Shown: positions 52,687 to 61,795 of the stretch, one piece after another
How positions within the stretch are numbered: position 1 is the stretch's first letter
How the letters are laid out: the number at the start of each line of letters is the position of its first letter
Source of the DNA: Armatimonadota bacterium
Lineage (GTDB): Bacteria; Armatimonadota; UBA5829; DSUL01
DNA length: 64,000 nucleotides
Direction of reading: 5' to 3'
Assembly (NCBI GenBank): GCA_020846715.1
Contig: JADLDK010000051.1
Location: forward strand, 1-64,000
The notes under the pieces: model-generated
Seen by the model: only the letters and a program-made list of their open reading frames with translations
Told to the model about the DNA's origin: nothing
The model's database searches: none
Position numbers and translations under genes: made by a program

Positions 52687-53634
52687 GTGAGCGTTTTCTG
52701 GGGGTTGGACAATTTCAAGGCGCCGGACTCGGGCGTAGCCGTTACGATAGGTACCTTCGATGGAGTGCATCTGGGGCATCAGGCGCTGCTCGAACAACTG
52801 GTGAGCACGGGCCGCCAGCAAAATCTTCCAACTGTGGCGCTGACCTTTGATTGCCATCCTCTTGAAATACTCGCGCCTCAGAAGACCCCTCCTCTCATTC
52901 AGACTGCGTCAGATCGCATTCATCGATTGGCTGACAGCGGTGTTCAGGACGTTATCGCTCTTCACTTTGATGAGGCGATGGCCCATATGGAGCCGCGAGA
53001 CTTCGTTCAGCAAGTCCTGCTCGATCGAATTCACACAAAAGCGCTTGTCGTCGGTGAGAACTTCAGATTCGGGCGGGCGCGATCTGGAACTCCGGCTCTG
53101 CTGAAGACTCTGGGCGAAGAGCTCGGTTTTTCCGTGGCTATAGTCCCTCCCCTTGTTGTTGACGGACGCCAAATCTCCAGTACCCTTGTTCGTCTGAGCG
53201 TGGCAAGTGGTGACGTGCGGCAGGCAGCGCGACTGCTGGGCGCAACCTTCCGTGTAAAGGGCGTGGTGGTGCACGGTGATGGACGCGGGCGCGAGATTGG
53301 TTACCCGACCGCTAATATTGATGTCCCCACCAAATATCTGAAGCCTGGCAATGGAGTGTACGCGGTGACCGGGCGCTTTGGTGACACGGCGATTCGCGGC
53401 GCGGCCAGCATCGGCACCCGGCCGACTGTGGGCGGCACAACGCTGACGCTCGAGGTGTATCTGATCGGCTTTGACGGCGACCTGTACGGGCAGGAAATGG
53501 AAGTGCTGTTTCTTGACAAGCTGCGCGACGAGGAAAAGTTCGAAAGCATTGAAGAAATGGTGACGCAGATTGGCAAAGACGTACACGCAGCTTTGCAGAC
53601 TTCTGAGCCGGCGGCCGAGCTCGCCGCTAGATAA
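52687..53634 (+). CDS. ribF: Bifunctional riboflavin kinase/FAD synthetase
   Basis: 315 aa from GTG 52687 with AAGG 7 nt upstream; the longer frame from 52636 adds 17 residues before the conserved start VFWGLDNFKAP. The FAD synthetase half holds the TIGTFDGVHLGHQALL nucleotidyltransferase motif (residues 22-37) and LVVGENFRFGRARSGTPALL. The riboflavin kinase half starts near 190 (RVKGVVVHGDGRGREIGYPTANIDVP) and ends KLRDEEKFESIEEMVTQIGKDV. It is last in the infB operon. Confidence 0.96.
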   Translation: MSVFWGLDNFKAPDSGVAVTIGTFDGVHLGHQALLEQLVSTGRQQNLPTVALTFDCHPLEILAPQKTPPLIQTASDRIHRLADSGVQDVIALHFDEAMAHMEPRDFVQQVLLDRIHTKALVVGENFRFGRARSGTPALLKTLGEELGFSVAIVPPLVVDGRQISSTLVRLSVASGDVRQAARLLGATFRVKGVVVHGDGRGREIGYPTANIDVPTKYLKPGNGVYAVTGRFGDTAIRGAASIGTRPTVGGTTLTLEVYLIGFDGDLYGQEMEVLFLDKLRDEEKFESIEEMVTQIGKDVHAALQTSEPAAELAAR

Positions 53635-53762
53635 CTCCTCCTCACAACTTCTTCAGCGAACTCTCGAAGGGCAGGCGCGCACCGGCGGATAAGGGGCACT
53701 ACGGCTGCCAGCGCGGGCCAGCCTCACTATATACCCCTACCCTATGAAATAAGGAGTCAGCT

Positions 53763-54407
53763 ATGAAAAAAGCTCTGATTGTCTGGGGCGGCTGGGACGG
53801 GCATGAGCCGAAGCAGTGCGCCGATATCTTTGCGCCAATTCTGCAGGAGAAGGGCTTCGATGTGAAAGTTTCCGACTCCATGGACCCTTACAAAGACGCG
53901 GACTATATGAGCTCTTTGAGCCTCATAGTCCCCGTCTGGACGATGGGTCAGATTGAAGGCGAGCAGGAGAGCGGGCTACTCAGCGCTATCAAGAGTGGCG
54001 TTGGCGTGGCCGGATGGCACGGCGGTATGGGCGACGCTTTCCGCAACAACACCGAATACCAGTTTATGGTTGGCGGACAGTGGGTGGCGCATCCCGGGAA
54101 CGTCATTGACTACAAAGTCAATATCACCAACGGTGATGACCCAATCACACAGGGACTGTCAGACTTCGCTATGCACTCTGAGCAGTATTATATGCATGTT
54201 GACCCTTCCAACGAAGTGCTGGCGACAACGACTTTCAATGGTGCGCATGCGGCATGGATTGACGGCTGCGTGATGCCGGTAGTCTGGAAGCGCAAATACG
54301 GAAATGGTCGCGTCTTTTACTCTTCTCTGGGACATGTCGCTGCAGACTTTGACGTACCCGAAGCCAGAGAGATTCAGGTGCGCGGCATGATGTGGGCAGC
54401 GCGCTAG
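53763..54407 (+). CDS. ThuA-like protein (trehalose-utilisation family, GATase1-like fold)
   Basis: 214 aa from ATG 53763 with AAGGAG 6 nt upstream. The ThuA fold shows as [26 protein letters not shown] at the N-terminus, [34 protein letters not shown] near 80-110 and [18 protein letters not shown] near 178. ThuA proteins are linked with trehalose and other disaccharide 3-keto-derivative metabolism in Rhizobia; the exact reaction here is unknown. The adjoining Gfo/Idh gene, 21 nt downstream, fits an oxidation-based sugar pathway. Confidence 0.88.
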   Translation: MKKALIVWGGWDGHEPKQCADIFAPILQEKGFDVKVSDSMDPYKDADYMSSLSLIVPVWTMGQIEGEQESGLLSAIKSGVGVAGWHGGMGDAFRNNTEYQFMVGGQWVAHPGNVIDYKVNITNGDDPITQGLSDFAMHSEQYYMHVDPSNEVLATTTFNGAHAAWIDGCVMPVVWKRKYGNGRVFYSSLGHVAADFDVPEAREIQVRGMMWAAR

Positions 54408-54428
54408 CGGAAAGGGCCGGACAAGACA

Positions 54429-55532
54429 ATGGCTGAAGCTACGAAAGTCGGCATCATTGGATGCGGCAATATCAGCGACATTTACTTCCAGAATCTTCAG
54501 AAGTACGAGACGACGGAAGTGGTTGCGTGCGCTGATCTTTTCCTGGAGCGGGCACGGGAGAAAGCGGCAAAGTGGAATGTTCCGAAGGCGTGTTCTCCTG
54601 AGGAGCTGCTGAGCGATCCGGACGTTAAAATCGTTGTCAACCTGACGATTCCGATTGCTCATGCGGAGGTCTCGCAGATGGCGGTGGAAGCTGGCAAGTC
54701 TTCTCACTGCGAAAAACCTCTCACGATAACGCGTGAAGACGGAAAGCGCCTGCTGGCCACAGCCAGGGACAAAGGCGTGCGGATTGGCGCGGCGCCGGAC
54801 ACCTTCATGGGCGCAGGTATTCAGACGTGCCGCGAGCTTCTGGACTCCGGGGCGATAGGCGAGCCGGTGGCGTGCACGGCATTCATGGTGTGTCACGGGC
54901 ATGAAAGCTGGCATCCTGATCCCGAGTTTTACTACAAACTCGGCGGGGGGCCGATGTTTGACATGGGGCCGTACTATCTGACAGCGCTTGTCAATCTACT
55001 GGGCCCCGTCAAGAGAGTGACAGGGTCCACCCGCATCACCTTTCCGGAGCGCAGGATAACCAGTGAGCCAAAGCGTGGTCAGGTTATCAAAGTGGACGTA
55101 CCGACGCACATCGCGGGAGTCATGGACTTTCAGAGCGGGGCTATAGGCACGATCATCCAGAGCTTCGACGTCTGGCATCACCGCCTGCCCTGTATCGAGA
55201 TCTATGGCACGGAAGGATCCATGCAGGTTCCGGATCCCAATGGCTTTGGCGGGCCGGTGCGCATCCGCAAGCAGGGTGATTCTGACTGGCAGGATGTGGA
55301 GATCACGCGGCCGTACGCGGAAAACTCCCGCGGCATCGGCGTGGCGGACATGGCCTGCGCAATCAGCTCAGGACGCAAACACCGCGCCAGTGGCGATCTG
55401 GCCTATCACGTGCTTGACCTGATGCACGCCTTCCACGACGCCTCAGACGAAGGCAGGCATATCCTGGTGCAGAGCACCTGCGAGCGCCCTGCCCCGATGC
55501 CTGTAAGCGGCGAAAACGGCAAGCTCGACTAA
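54429..55532 (+). CDS. Gfo/Idh/MocA-family oxidoreductase paired with ThuA-like gene
   Basis: 367 aa. Rossmann motif [17 protein letters not shown] (residues 7-23); [16 protein letters not shown] near 97-112 contains the catalytic-site Lys; [23 protein letters not shown] near 175-197 is the family block with the conserved Asp. The C-terminal domain binds the sugar or polyol. Pairing with ThuA in one operon resembles the pathway for 3-keto-sugars in Planctomycetes-like bacteria; the substrate is unknown. It is followed by a GC hairpin terminator. Confidence 0.93.
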   Translation: MAEATKVGIIGCGNISDIYFQNLQKYETTEVVACADLFLERAREKAAKWNVPKACSPEELLSDPDVKIVVNLTIPIAHAEVSQMAVEAGKSSHCEKPLTITREDGKRLLATARDKGVRIGAAPDTFMGAGIQTCRELLDSGAIGEPVACTAFMVCHGHESWHPDPEFYYKLGGGPMFDMGPYYLTALVNLLGPVKRVTGSTRITFPERRITSEPKRGQVIKVDVPTHIAGVMDFQSGAIGTIIQSFDVWHHRLPCIEIYGTEGSMQVPDPNGFGGPVRIRKQGDSDWQDVEITRPYAENSRGIGVADMACAISSGRKHRASGDLAYHVLDLMHAFHDASDEGRHILVQSTCERPAPMPVSGENGKLD

Positions 55533-55565
55533 CAGGCTCTGAAGGGTCTGTCTGTGCTGATACAA

Positions 55566-55591
55566 GCGGGGCGCAGTTGTCCGCGCCCCGC
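55566..55591 (+). terminator. GC-rich terminator-like hairpin
   Basis: GCGGGGCGC (55566-55574), 8-nt loop, GCGCCCCGC (55583-55591), then TCTCTGCTTCTG. The stem is perfect and lies 34 nt after the Gfo/Idh stop. The tail is only moderately T-rich. Confidence 0.6.
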
Positions 55592-55636
55592 TCTCTGCTT
55601 CTGCCGCGCACTTGAGCGCAATCCCGGAAAGCTGTC

Positions 55637-55666
55637 TTGACGCCGCCCGCGCGCCCGCTCTATGAT
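55637..55666 (+). promoter_or_regulatory. Promoter of the restriction-modification operon
   Basis: TTGACG (55637-55642), 18 nt, TATGAT (55661-55666). Expected start near 55673, giving a leader of about 50 nt to the hsdM ATG. The TTG at 55637 that opens the longest hsdM frame is the -35 box, which supports the inner ATG. Confidence 0.7.
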
Positions 55667-55723
55667 GAGACCGGCGCAAGAAACGCCGCCAACATCCATT
55701 GCGCTGAGGAAACGCCCGCTTAT

Positions 55724-57178
55724 ATGTTTGAACAAGCCTTCAGGAACATTGACGATGTTCTCCGCAAAGAAGCCGGATGCACCACCGAGCTGGACTACAC
55801 AGAGCAGACCTCCTGGCTGCTTTTTCTGAAGTATCTTGACGGCCTCGAACAGGACCGCGCCACCGAAGCGGCGCTTGACCGCAGGCCCTACAGCTACATT
55901 CTGGATGAGCCATACCGCTGGAACGCCTGGGCGGCCCCGCATGATTCTGACGGGAATCCAGACCGGCAGCGGCAGATGATAGGGGATGACCTGGCAGGGT
56001 TCGTGAACGCGAAGCTGTTTCCGTATCTTCAGGGCTTCAGCCAGCGCGCCAGTGGCCCAAAGACGATTGAGTACAAGATCGGGCAGATATTCGGCGAGAT
56101 CAAGAACAAAATCACCAGCGGCTACAACCTGCGTGAGATTATTGACCAGATTGACGCGCTGCGGTTCCGGTCACAGAAAGAGAAGTACGAACTCTCGCAC
56201 CTGTACGAAGCGAAGATACAGAATATGGGCAACGCGGGGCGCAACGGCGGCGAGTACTACACCCCGCGCCCGCTTATTCGCGCTATCGCGAAGGTTGTCA
56301 ACCCGCAGATTGGCGAGACGGTTTACGACGGCGCATGCGGCTCAGCCGGCTTCCTTTGCGAAGCGTTCGACTATATGAAAGAGAAGCCGAACCTTACGAC
56401 GGAAGAGATGGAGACGCTTCAGACGCGCACTTTCTACGGGCGGGAGAAGAAGCCGCTGGCCTTTGTGATTGGCACGATGAATATGATTCTGCACGGGATT
56501 GACGCTCCGGAGATAGAGCACGTCAATACGCTGGCGCAGAACGAGATGGAGATACAGGAGGCGGACCGCAAAGATGTCATCCTCGCCAATCCTCCGTTTG
56601 GCGGCAAGGAGCGCGCGGAAGTGCAGCAGAACTTTTCCATCCGCACGGGAGAGACAGCGTTTCTGTTTTTGCAGCATTTCATCCGCATGCTTCGCGCAGG
56701 CGGGCGCGCGGGCGTAGTGATCAAGAATACGTTTCTCTCAAACACGGATAACGCCTCCGTCAGTCTGCGCAAGCGGCTTCTGGAAACCTGCAACCTGCAC
56801 ACGATTCTGGACTGCCCGAGTGGGACGTTTCAGGGGGCTGGCGTGAAAACCGTGGTGTTGTTCTTCGAGAAGGGCGCGCCTACACAGAAGGTCTGGTACT
56901 ACCAGCTTGACCCGGGACGCAGCCTGGGGAAAACAAATCCACTGAACGATGACGACCTGCAGGAGTTTGTGACACTTCAGAAGGACTTCGCAGATTCTCA
57001 GCAATCCTGGACGGTGGAAGCCGCGTCTATCAACCGCGAAACGTGGGATCTGTCCGTAAGGAACCCGAACAATGGCGTGGAAGCAAAGTATCGCACGCCG
57101 CAGGAGATCATCGAAGAGATAGAAACCCTGGACCGCGAGAGCGCCGAGCTGTTGACGTCAATACGGGGGCTGCTGTGA
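55724..57178 (+). CDS. hsdM: Type I restriction-modification system, DNA methyltransferase subunit M
   Basis: 484 aa from ATG 55724. The N-terminal HsdM_N domain is seen in MFEQAFRNIDDVLRKEAGCTTELDYTEQTSWLLFLKYLDGLE. The methyltransferase domain has YTPRPLIRAIAKVVNPQIGETVYDGACGSAGFLCEAF (AdoMet-binding, about 185-215) and the adenine-methylation NPPF motif in ILANPPFGGKERAEVQ (about residue 288). The C-terminal LETCNLHTILDCPSGTFQGAGVKTVVLFFEKG is typical. HsdM methylates adenine and pairs with HsdS. It overlaps hsdS by four bases (GTGA). Confidence 0.95.
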   Translation: MFEQAFRNIDDVLRKEAGCTTELDYTEQTSWLLFLKYLDGLEQDRATEAALDRRPYSYILDEPYRWNAWAAPHDSDGNPDRQRQMIGDDLAGFVNAKLFPYLQGFSQRASGPKTIEYKIGQIFGEIKNKITSGYNLREIIDQIDALRFRSQKEKYELSHLYEAKIQNMGNAGRNGGEYYTPRPLIRAIAKVVNPQIGETVYDGACGSAGFLCEAFDYMKEKPNLTTEEMETLQTRTFYGREKKPLAFVIGTMNMILHGIDAPEIEHVNTLAQNEMEIQEADRKDVILANPPFGGKERAEVQQNFSIRTGETAFLFLQHFIRMLRAGGRAGVVIKNTFLSNTDNASVSLRKRLLETCNLHTILDCPSGTFQGAGVKTVVLFFEKGAPTQKVWYYQLDPGRSLGKTNPLNDDDLQEFVTLQKDFADSQQSWTVEAASINRETWDLSVRNPNNGVEAKYRTPQEIIEEIETLDRESAELLTSIRGLL

Positions 57179-58386
57179 AACAGGCCTTTAGCACCGAGAG
57201 TCTTGGAGCTATCTGCGGGATAGAAATTGGCCGGACACCTTCACGATCAAACCCTCAACTGTGGGACGCGTCGAAGAAAACCGGGAACGTGTGGCTATCA
57301 ATTGCGGACTTGGCAAACGGCCAGGGTCACACCGTTTTCGATAGCCGGGAATACATTTCGCACGAAGCGGCTTCGCAATGCAGACTTGTGTCAAAAGGAA
57401 CTCTGCTTGTGAGCTTCAAGTTAACGCTCGGTCGTCTTGCATTTGCGGGACGAGATCTGTATACGAATGAGGCCATTGCGGCCCTGCGCCTAAAGACAAC
57501 CGAGGTTAGCCCAGCCTATCTGTACTACTATCTAACTTTTTTTGACTGGGAAGACGCGTGTCAAGGAGACACAAAGATAAAAGGCAGGACGCTCAACAAG
57601 GCTAAGCTGGCCCGGATACTTGTCCGAGTCCCGCCCCTCCCGGAGCAGCGGCGGATTGTGGCGATTCTGGACAAAGCTTTCGCCGCCATTGACAAGGCCA
57701 GGGCAAATACCGAAAAGAACCTCGCCAACGCACGGGAGCTGTTCGAGAGCTATCTGAATGAGGTGTTCACGAAGAGGGGAGAGGGGTGGCAGACGATCCC
57801 CTTGGCCGAAGCAGTTACGGTTGACTGCACTCTATCCTATGGCATTGTCCAGCCAGGGCCAGAGTGTGACACCGGTCTGCCGGTAGTGCGGCCAGTTGAC
57901 CTTCTTGGGAAGGCCGTTGGCCTTGCCGGTCTGAAGCGGATCAAGCCTATATTGGCCGCCAGGTACAAGCGTACTACTCTGCAGGGCAACGAGTTGCTCT
58001 TAGCGGTTCGCGGAAGCACGGGCGTAGTCGCGCTTGCAGCCCCAGAACTGGAGGGGGCGAACGTGACCAGGGGCATTGTCCCGGTACGGCTGGAGCCGAC
58101 CCTGGTTCACAAGCACTTCAGCTACTACCTCTTTCTATCGCCGCTAGTAAAGGACCAGATAGCTGCGGCCACATATGGGGCGGCACTGCAGCAGATAAAC
58201 ATTGCTGATGTCCGCAAGGTCCGACTTGCATTGCCGCCTCTGGGACAGCAGGCGGAGATTGCAGCCTCCCTAGAAGCGGTGGACAGAGCTTGCGGCGGCC
58301 TTGGCGCAAAAGCAACGCGCAGGCTCGCCACCCTCGACGAATTGAAGAAATCGCTGCTGCATCAGGCGTTTGAGGGGGAGCTGTAG
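57175..58386 (+). CDS. hsdS: Type I restriction-modification system, specificity subunit S
   Basis: 403 aa from GTG 57175, overlapping the hsdM stop. Two target-recognition domains alternate with conserved helices: TRD1 is at residues 1-150, the first helical spacer starts VPPLPEQRRIVAILDKAFAAIDKARANTEKNL near 152, TRD2 is about 200-345, and the second spacer is at the C-terminus (LPPLGQQAEIAASLEAVDRACGGLGAKATRRLATLDELKKSLL). It determines the bipartite DNA target of the system. Base composition of the TRD parts is slightly lower in GC than neighbours, as is common for such variable genes. Confidence 0.93.
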   Translation: MKQAFSTESLGAICGIEIGRTPSRSNPQLWDASKKTGNVWLSIADLANGQGHTVFDSREYISHEAASQCRLVSKGTLLVSFKLTLGRLAFAGRDLYTNEAIAALRLKTTEVSPAYLYYYLTFFDWEDACQGDTKIKGRTLNKAKLARILVRVPPLPEQRRIVAILDKAFAAIDKARANTEKNLANARELFESYLNEVFTKRGEGWQTIPLAEAVTVDCTLSYGIVQPGPECDTGLPVVRPVDLLGKAVGLAGLKRIKPILAARYKRTTLQGNELLLAVRGSTGVVALAAPELEGANVTRGIVPVRLEPTLVHKHFSYYLFLSPLVKDQIAAATYGAALQQINIADVRKVRLALPPLGQQAEIAASLEAVDRACGGLGAKATRRLATLDELKKSLLHQAFEGEL

Positions 58387-58409
58387 CGGATGCAAGTCAG
58401 AACCGTAAC

Positions 58410-59024
58410 TTGTCCACGCAGATTGAGGAGGGGCCGCTCGTTCTGACTTCAGTGCCACCGACCTTTATGCTGATAGCAGGCCCGAATGGAGCGGGCAAGA
58501 CTACGTCGGCTAATCTACTGCTCCCGGAGACAACGCCGTACGTCAACGCGGACAATATTGCGCGCAACCTACCGCCGCGACCTGGGCGCAGCCTTGACGT
58601 GGAAGCAGGACGCCGCATGCTGCAGGAAGTAGACCGGCTCCTGAAATCTGGCTCCGATGTCGCGGTAGAAACAACGCTGGCAGCGCGATCTTTTGTTCGG
58701 CGCGTACTTTTTGCGAAGCAGAAGGGTTATCAGGTATGGTTGATCTTCCTGTGGCTGCCCTCCCCGGACCTGGCGATAGCACGGGTCGCACAGCGCGTTG
58801 AGAGTGGAGGGCATTCCGTGCCGGAGCCAGTCATCCGGCGGCGCTACTGTCGCGGGATCCAGAATTTCTTCCGGCTCTACCGGGCTGCTGTGGATGGCTG
58901 GCGCTTTTACGACAGCAGCCCGCTCTATGCGCCCAAAGTCATTGCCACAAGGCTGCCAGGCCAGGAGGAAACTGTGCTCAGCCCTGAGGTATGGGATAAG
59001 ATCATGAAGGAGTCCAACCTATGA
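58410..59024 (+). CDS. Zeta-toxin-like P-loop kinase
   Basis: 204 aa from TTG 58410 (24 nt after hsdS). The Walker A motif is LIAGPNGAGKTTSANLLLPE near residues 21-40, followed by YVNADNIARNLPPR and a Walker B-like/substrate part VAVETTLAARSFVRRVLFAKQKGYQVWLIFLWL near 85-117. RVAQRVESGGHSVPEPVIRRRYCRGIQNF forms the lid with arginines. This is the zeta toxin family; classical zeta kinases phosphorylate UDP-GlcNAc and block peptidoglycan synthesis, but many short relatives have unknown substrates. It is encoded inside the R-M operon and overlaps a 64-aa gene. Confidence 0.87.
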   Translation: MSTQIEEGPLVLTSVPPTFMLIAGPNGAGKTTSANLLLPETTPYVNADNIARNLPPRPGRSLDVEAGRRMLQEVDRLLKSGSDVAVETTLAARSFVRRVLFAKQKGYQVWLIFLWLPSPDLAIARVAQRVESGGHSVPEPVIRRRYCRGIQNFFRLYRAAVDGWRFYDSSPLYAPKVIATRLPGQEETVLSPEVWDKIMKESNL

Positions 59025-59215
59025 CGGATATCAAGAAGCATCCCCTTGCCGAGCGTCTCAGCAACTGTACACGCATTGACGCCCTCATCCGCAGGGCTAT
59101 GAGGGAGGCCGTATCGGAGCACAGACGTGCAGGCCGCGCGGTAGCCACATGGGAGAATGGTAAGGTCGTACTGGTCGCGCCACAGCCCCCATCCGCACGG
59201 CGTCCAAAGGATTAG
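59021..59215 (+). CDS. Small protein following the zeta-like kinase (candidate antitoxin/partner)
   Basis: 64 aa from the ATG that overlaps the kinase stop (ATGA). Helical N-terminal half (HPLAERLSNCTRIDALIRRAMREAVSEHRRAGR), then a short strand-like AVATWENGKVVLVAP. I recall similar short proteins next to zeta-like genes in other bacteria, of the form 'A-L-R-E-A-x-x-x-H-x-x-A-G-x-P-I-A-x-W-x-x-G-K-V-V'. The role is not known; a partner or antitoxin is inferred from the strict coupling with the kinase. It is not epsilon-like in sequence. Confidence 0.75.
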   Translation: MTDIKKHPLAERLSNCTRIDALIRRAMREAVSEHRRAGRAVATWENGKVVLVAPQPPSARRPKD

Positions 59216-59237
59216 TCCAGCACTGCGACGCGCAACA

Positions 59238-61640
59238 ATGAACGAAGCCGAAACCAGAGCTGAACATATTGATCCCGCACTGAAGGAGGCTGGCTGGGGC
59301 GTTGCAGAGGGCAGCCGCATCCTGCGCGAGCACCGCATCACCTTGGGGCGTATCGAGAGCAAGCATCAGGGCGTTCTGAAGCGGGCGGAGCCGACCGTCG
59401 CGGACTACGTGCTCGTAGTGCGCAACCGCAAGCTGGCCGTCATCGAAGCCAAACCCTGGGATGCGCCTGTGACCGAAGGTCTCGGAAAGGCCAAGCGCTA
59501 TGCCGAGCTAATGGAGGCGCCCTTTGCGTTCTCTACCAACGGACAGGGCATTTACCGCGTGGAAATGCGCTCCGGCACGGAAGGCCACGTCGCACAGTAC
59601 CCCACACCGGAGGAGCTCTGGAACCTCACGTTCGGCGCGGGCAATGAATGGCGCGACCGCTTCGCCGCTGTTCTGCCTGCAGATGCGGGCAGTCAGTTTC
59701 AAACGCGCTACTACCAGGACATCGCCATCGAGCGCACGCTGCAGGCTATCGCGGATGGCAAGGACCGCCTGCTTCTGACGCTGGCTACCGGCACAGGCAA
59801 GACGTTCATCGCCTTCCAGATCTGCTGGAAACTGTTTCACGCGCGCTGGAATCTGAGCCGCCAGCCCACACGCCTGCCACGCATCCTGTTTCTGGCGGAT
59901 CGCAATGTGCTCGCTAATCAGGCTTTCAACGCCTTTTCAAGGTTTCCAGACGACGCAATGACACGCGTTGACCCGGCCTCCATCCGCAGGAAAGGGCGAG
60001 TGCCGACTAACGCCAGCTTGTTCTTTACGATTTTTCAGACCTTTATGTGCGGCCCGGAGGTGGACGGAAAACCCTCACCCTACTTCGGTGACTATCCGGC
60101 TGATTTCTTCGACTTTATTATCATAGACGAATGCCACCGCGGCGGCGCAAGCAATGAGAGCACCTGGCGCGGGATTCTGGAATACTTCAAGCACGCCGTG
60201 CAGCTTGGGCTAACCGCAACGCCCCGCCGCGATGAGAACATTGACACCTATCGCTACTTCGGCGAACCGATCTATACCTATTCGCTGAAGCAGGGCATCA
60301 ACGACGGATACCTCACACCGTTTCGCCTGAAGCAGTACGCGACGACTATAGATGAGTATCTGTACGCGCCAGACGACGCAGTTGTCGAAGGGGAGATTGA
60401 GGAAGGCCGCCGCTACAAGGAATCAGACTTCAACCGCATCATCGAGATCAAAGAGCGCGAAAAGTTCCGCGTCAATCTATTCATGCAGCAGATTGACCAG
60501 AATGAAAAAACCCTTGTATTCTGCGCTTCGCAGGAGCACGCCCTGGCCGTCCGAGACCTGATCAACGAGCTTAAGACAGTTGGCGACCCCAACTACTGTC
60601 ACCGGGTGACGGCCGATGAGGGCGAATTAGGGGAGCTGCATCTGCGCGAGTTTCAAGACAACGAGCGCACGACCCCGACCATTCTTACTACGTCGCACAA
60701 GCTGTCCACGGGCGTGGATGCGCTGAATATCCGGAATATCGTGCTGATGCGGCCAATCAGGTCGCTGATCGAGTTCAAACAGATTATCGGCCGCGGAACG
60801 AGGCTCTACGAAGGCAAGGCGTACTTCACCATCCACGACTTTGTAAAAGCCTATGAACATTTCAACGATCCGGAGTGGGACGGCGAACCTGTCGAGCCAG
60901 ACCTCTGCCCGAAGTGTGGAGAGTCCCCCTGCACCTGCGAGAAAACCCCTCCTCCGCCTCCTCCAACATGCCCGGTGTGTGGTAAGAGCCCTTGCGAATG
61001 TCCGCGCGAACCTTGCCCCGTCTGCGGACAGGTTCGGTGTATCTGTAAACGCAACAGGATAGTCGTCAAGCTCGCGGACGGGAAAGAGCGACGCCTGCAG
61101 GCGATGATGGCGACGGGCTTCTACCATCCGGACGGCAAGCCGATGTCCGCGCAGCAGTTTCTGGAGGCGCTGTTTGGGAGACTGCCGGAGTTCTTCAAGG
61201 ATGAGGACGAGCTGCGCCAGATATGGGCTGACCCTGAAACCCGGACAAAGCTTCTCCAATCGCTCGAAACAGAGGGCTTCGGCCTGGAGGCGCTCCGGGA
61301 GATGCAGAGACTGATACAGGCTGAAGACAGCGATCTGTTCGACGTGCTGGCTTACGTGGCTTACGCGACCGACACGGTAACTCGCGAACAGCGAGCCTCC
61401 CTTGCTATGCGGCGCATTGGGGCGGAGTACGAAGAGAAGCAGCGCGCCTTCATTGAGTTTGTGCTGGGGCACTATGTCAACGTGGGTGTCGAGGAGCTCG
61501 CGCCGGAGAAACTGAACGCCCTGCTCAAGCTCCGGTACCATTCAGCCATCGCAGACGCAACAGCAGACCTCGGCTCACCCCGTCAGATACGGCAGATATT
61601 CGACGGATTTCAAAAGTACCTGTACGTTCCGCAGCAGTAG
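59238..61640 (+). CDS. hsdR: Type I restriction-modification system, restriction/translocase subunit R
   Basis: 800 aa from ATG 59238, following the small gene by 22 nt; a longer frame from 59157 is not supported. The nuclease domain has VRNRKLAVIEAKPWD (Glu-x-Lys, near residue 72). The DEAD-like translocase has LATGTGKTFIAFQI (about 181) and DECHRGGASNEST (about 296). Motif VI is LIEFKQIIGRGTRL. A cysteine-rich insert (about 555-605) with repeated C-x2-C-G-x-x-x-C-x-C units separates the helicase from the helical C-terminal domain that docks on HsdM. This is the EcoEI-like arrangement. Confidence 0.95.
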   Translation: MNEAETRAEHIDPALKEAGWGVAEGSRILREHRITLGRIESKHQGVLKRAEPTVADYVLVVRNRKLAVIEAKPWDAPVTEGLGKAKRYAELMEAPFAFSTNGQGIYRVEMRSGTEGHVAQYPTPEELWNLTFGAGNEWRDRFAAVLPADAGSQFQTRYYQDIAIERTLQAIADGKDRLLLTLATGTGKTFIAFQICWKLFHARWNLSRQPTRLPRILFLADRNVLANQAFNAFSRFPDDAMTRVDPASIRRKGRVPTNASLFFTIFQTFMCGPEVDGKPSPYFGDYPADFFDFIIIDECHRGGASNESTWRGILEYFKHAVQLGLTATPRRDENIDTYRYFGEPIYTYSLKQGINDGYLTPFRLKQYATTIDEYLYAPDDAVVEGEIEEGRRYKESDFNRIIEIKEREKFRVNLFMQQIDQNEKTLVFCASQEHALAVRDLINELKTVGDPNYCHRVTADEGELGELHLREFQDNERTTPTILTTSHKLSTGVDALNIRNIVLMRPIRSLIEFKQIIGRGTRLYEGKAYFTIHDFVKAYEHFNDPEWDGEPVEPDLCPKCGESPCTCEKTPPPPPPTCPVCGKSPCECPREPCPVCGQVRCICKRNRIVVKLADGKERRLQAMMATGFYHPDGKPMSAQQFLEALFGRLPEFFKDEDELRQIWADPETRTKLLQSLETEGFGLEALREMQRLIQAEDSDLFDVLAYVAYATDTVTREQRASLAMRRIGAEYEEKQRAFIEFVLGHYVNVGVEELAPEKLNALLKLRYHSAIADATADLGSPRQIRQIFDGFQKYLYVPQQ

Positions 61641-61738
61641 CGATGGACATCTTTTGACACTGTCTGACACTCCACTTTCAGGTTCTCTGCCCACAGTTGG
61701 GTATGGCCCCCTACAGACGAAGAAGGATGAGACGGAAC

Positions 61739-61765
61739 AGGCCGCGAGTTTGACACTCGCGGCCT
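61739..61765. repeat. 11-bp perfect inverted repeat between convergent hsdR and the large secreted protein gene
   Basis: AGGCCGCGAGT (61739-61749), TTGAC, ACTCGCGGCCT (61755-61765). It lies between the two stop codons, 31 nt after the end of the minus-strand gene. There is no U-tract in either direction; a bidirectional terminator is possible. Confidence 0.55.
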
Positions 61766-61795
61766 GCAAGTACAAGCGCCTGTAGAGTGAGCCGC

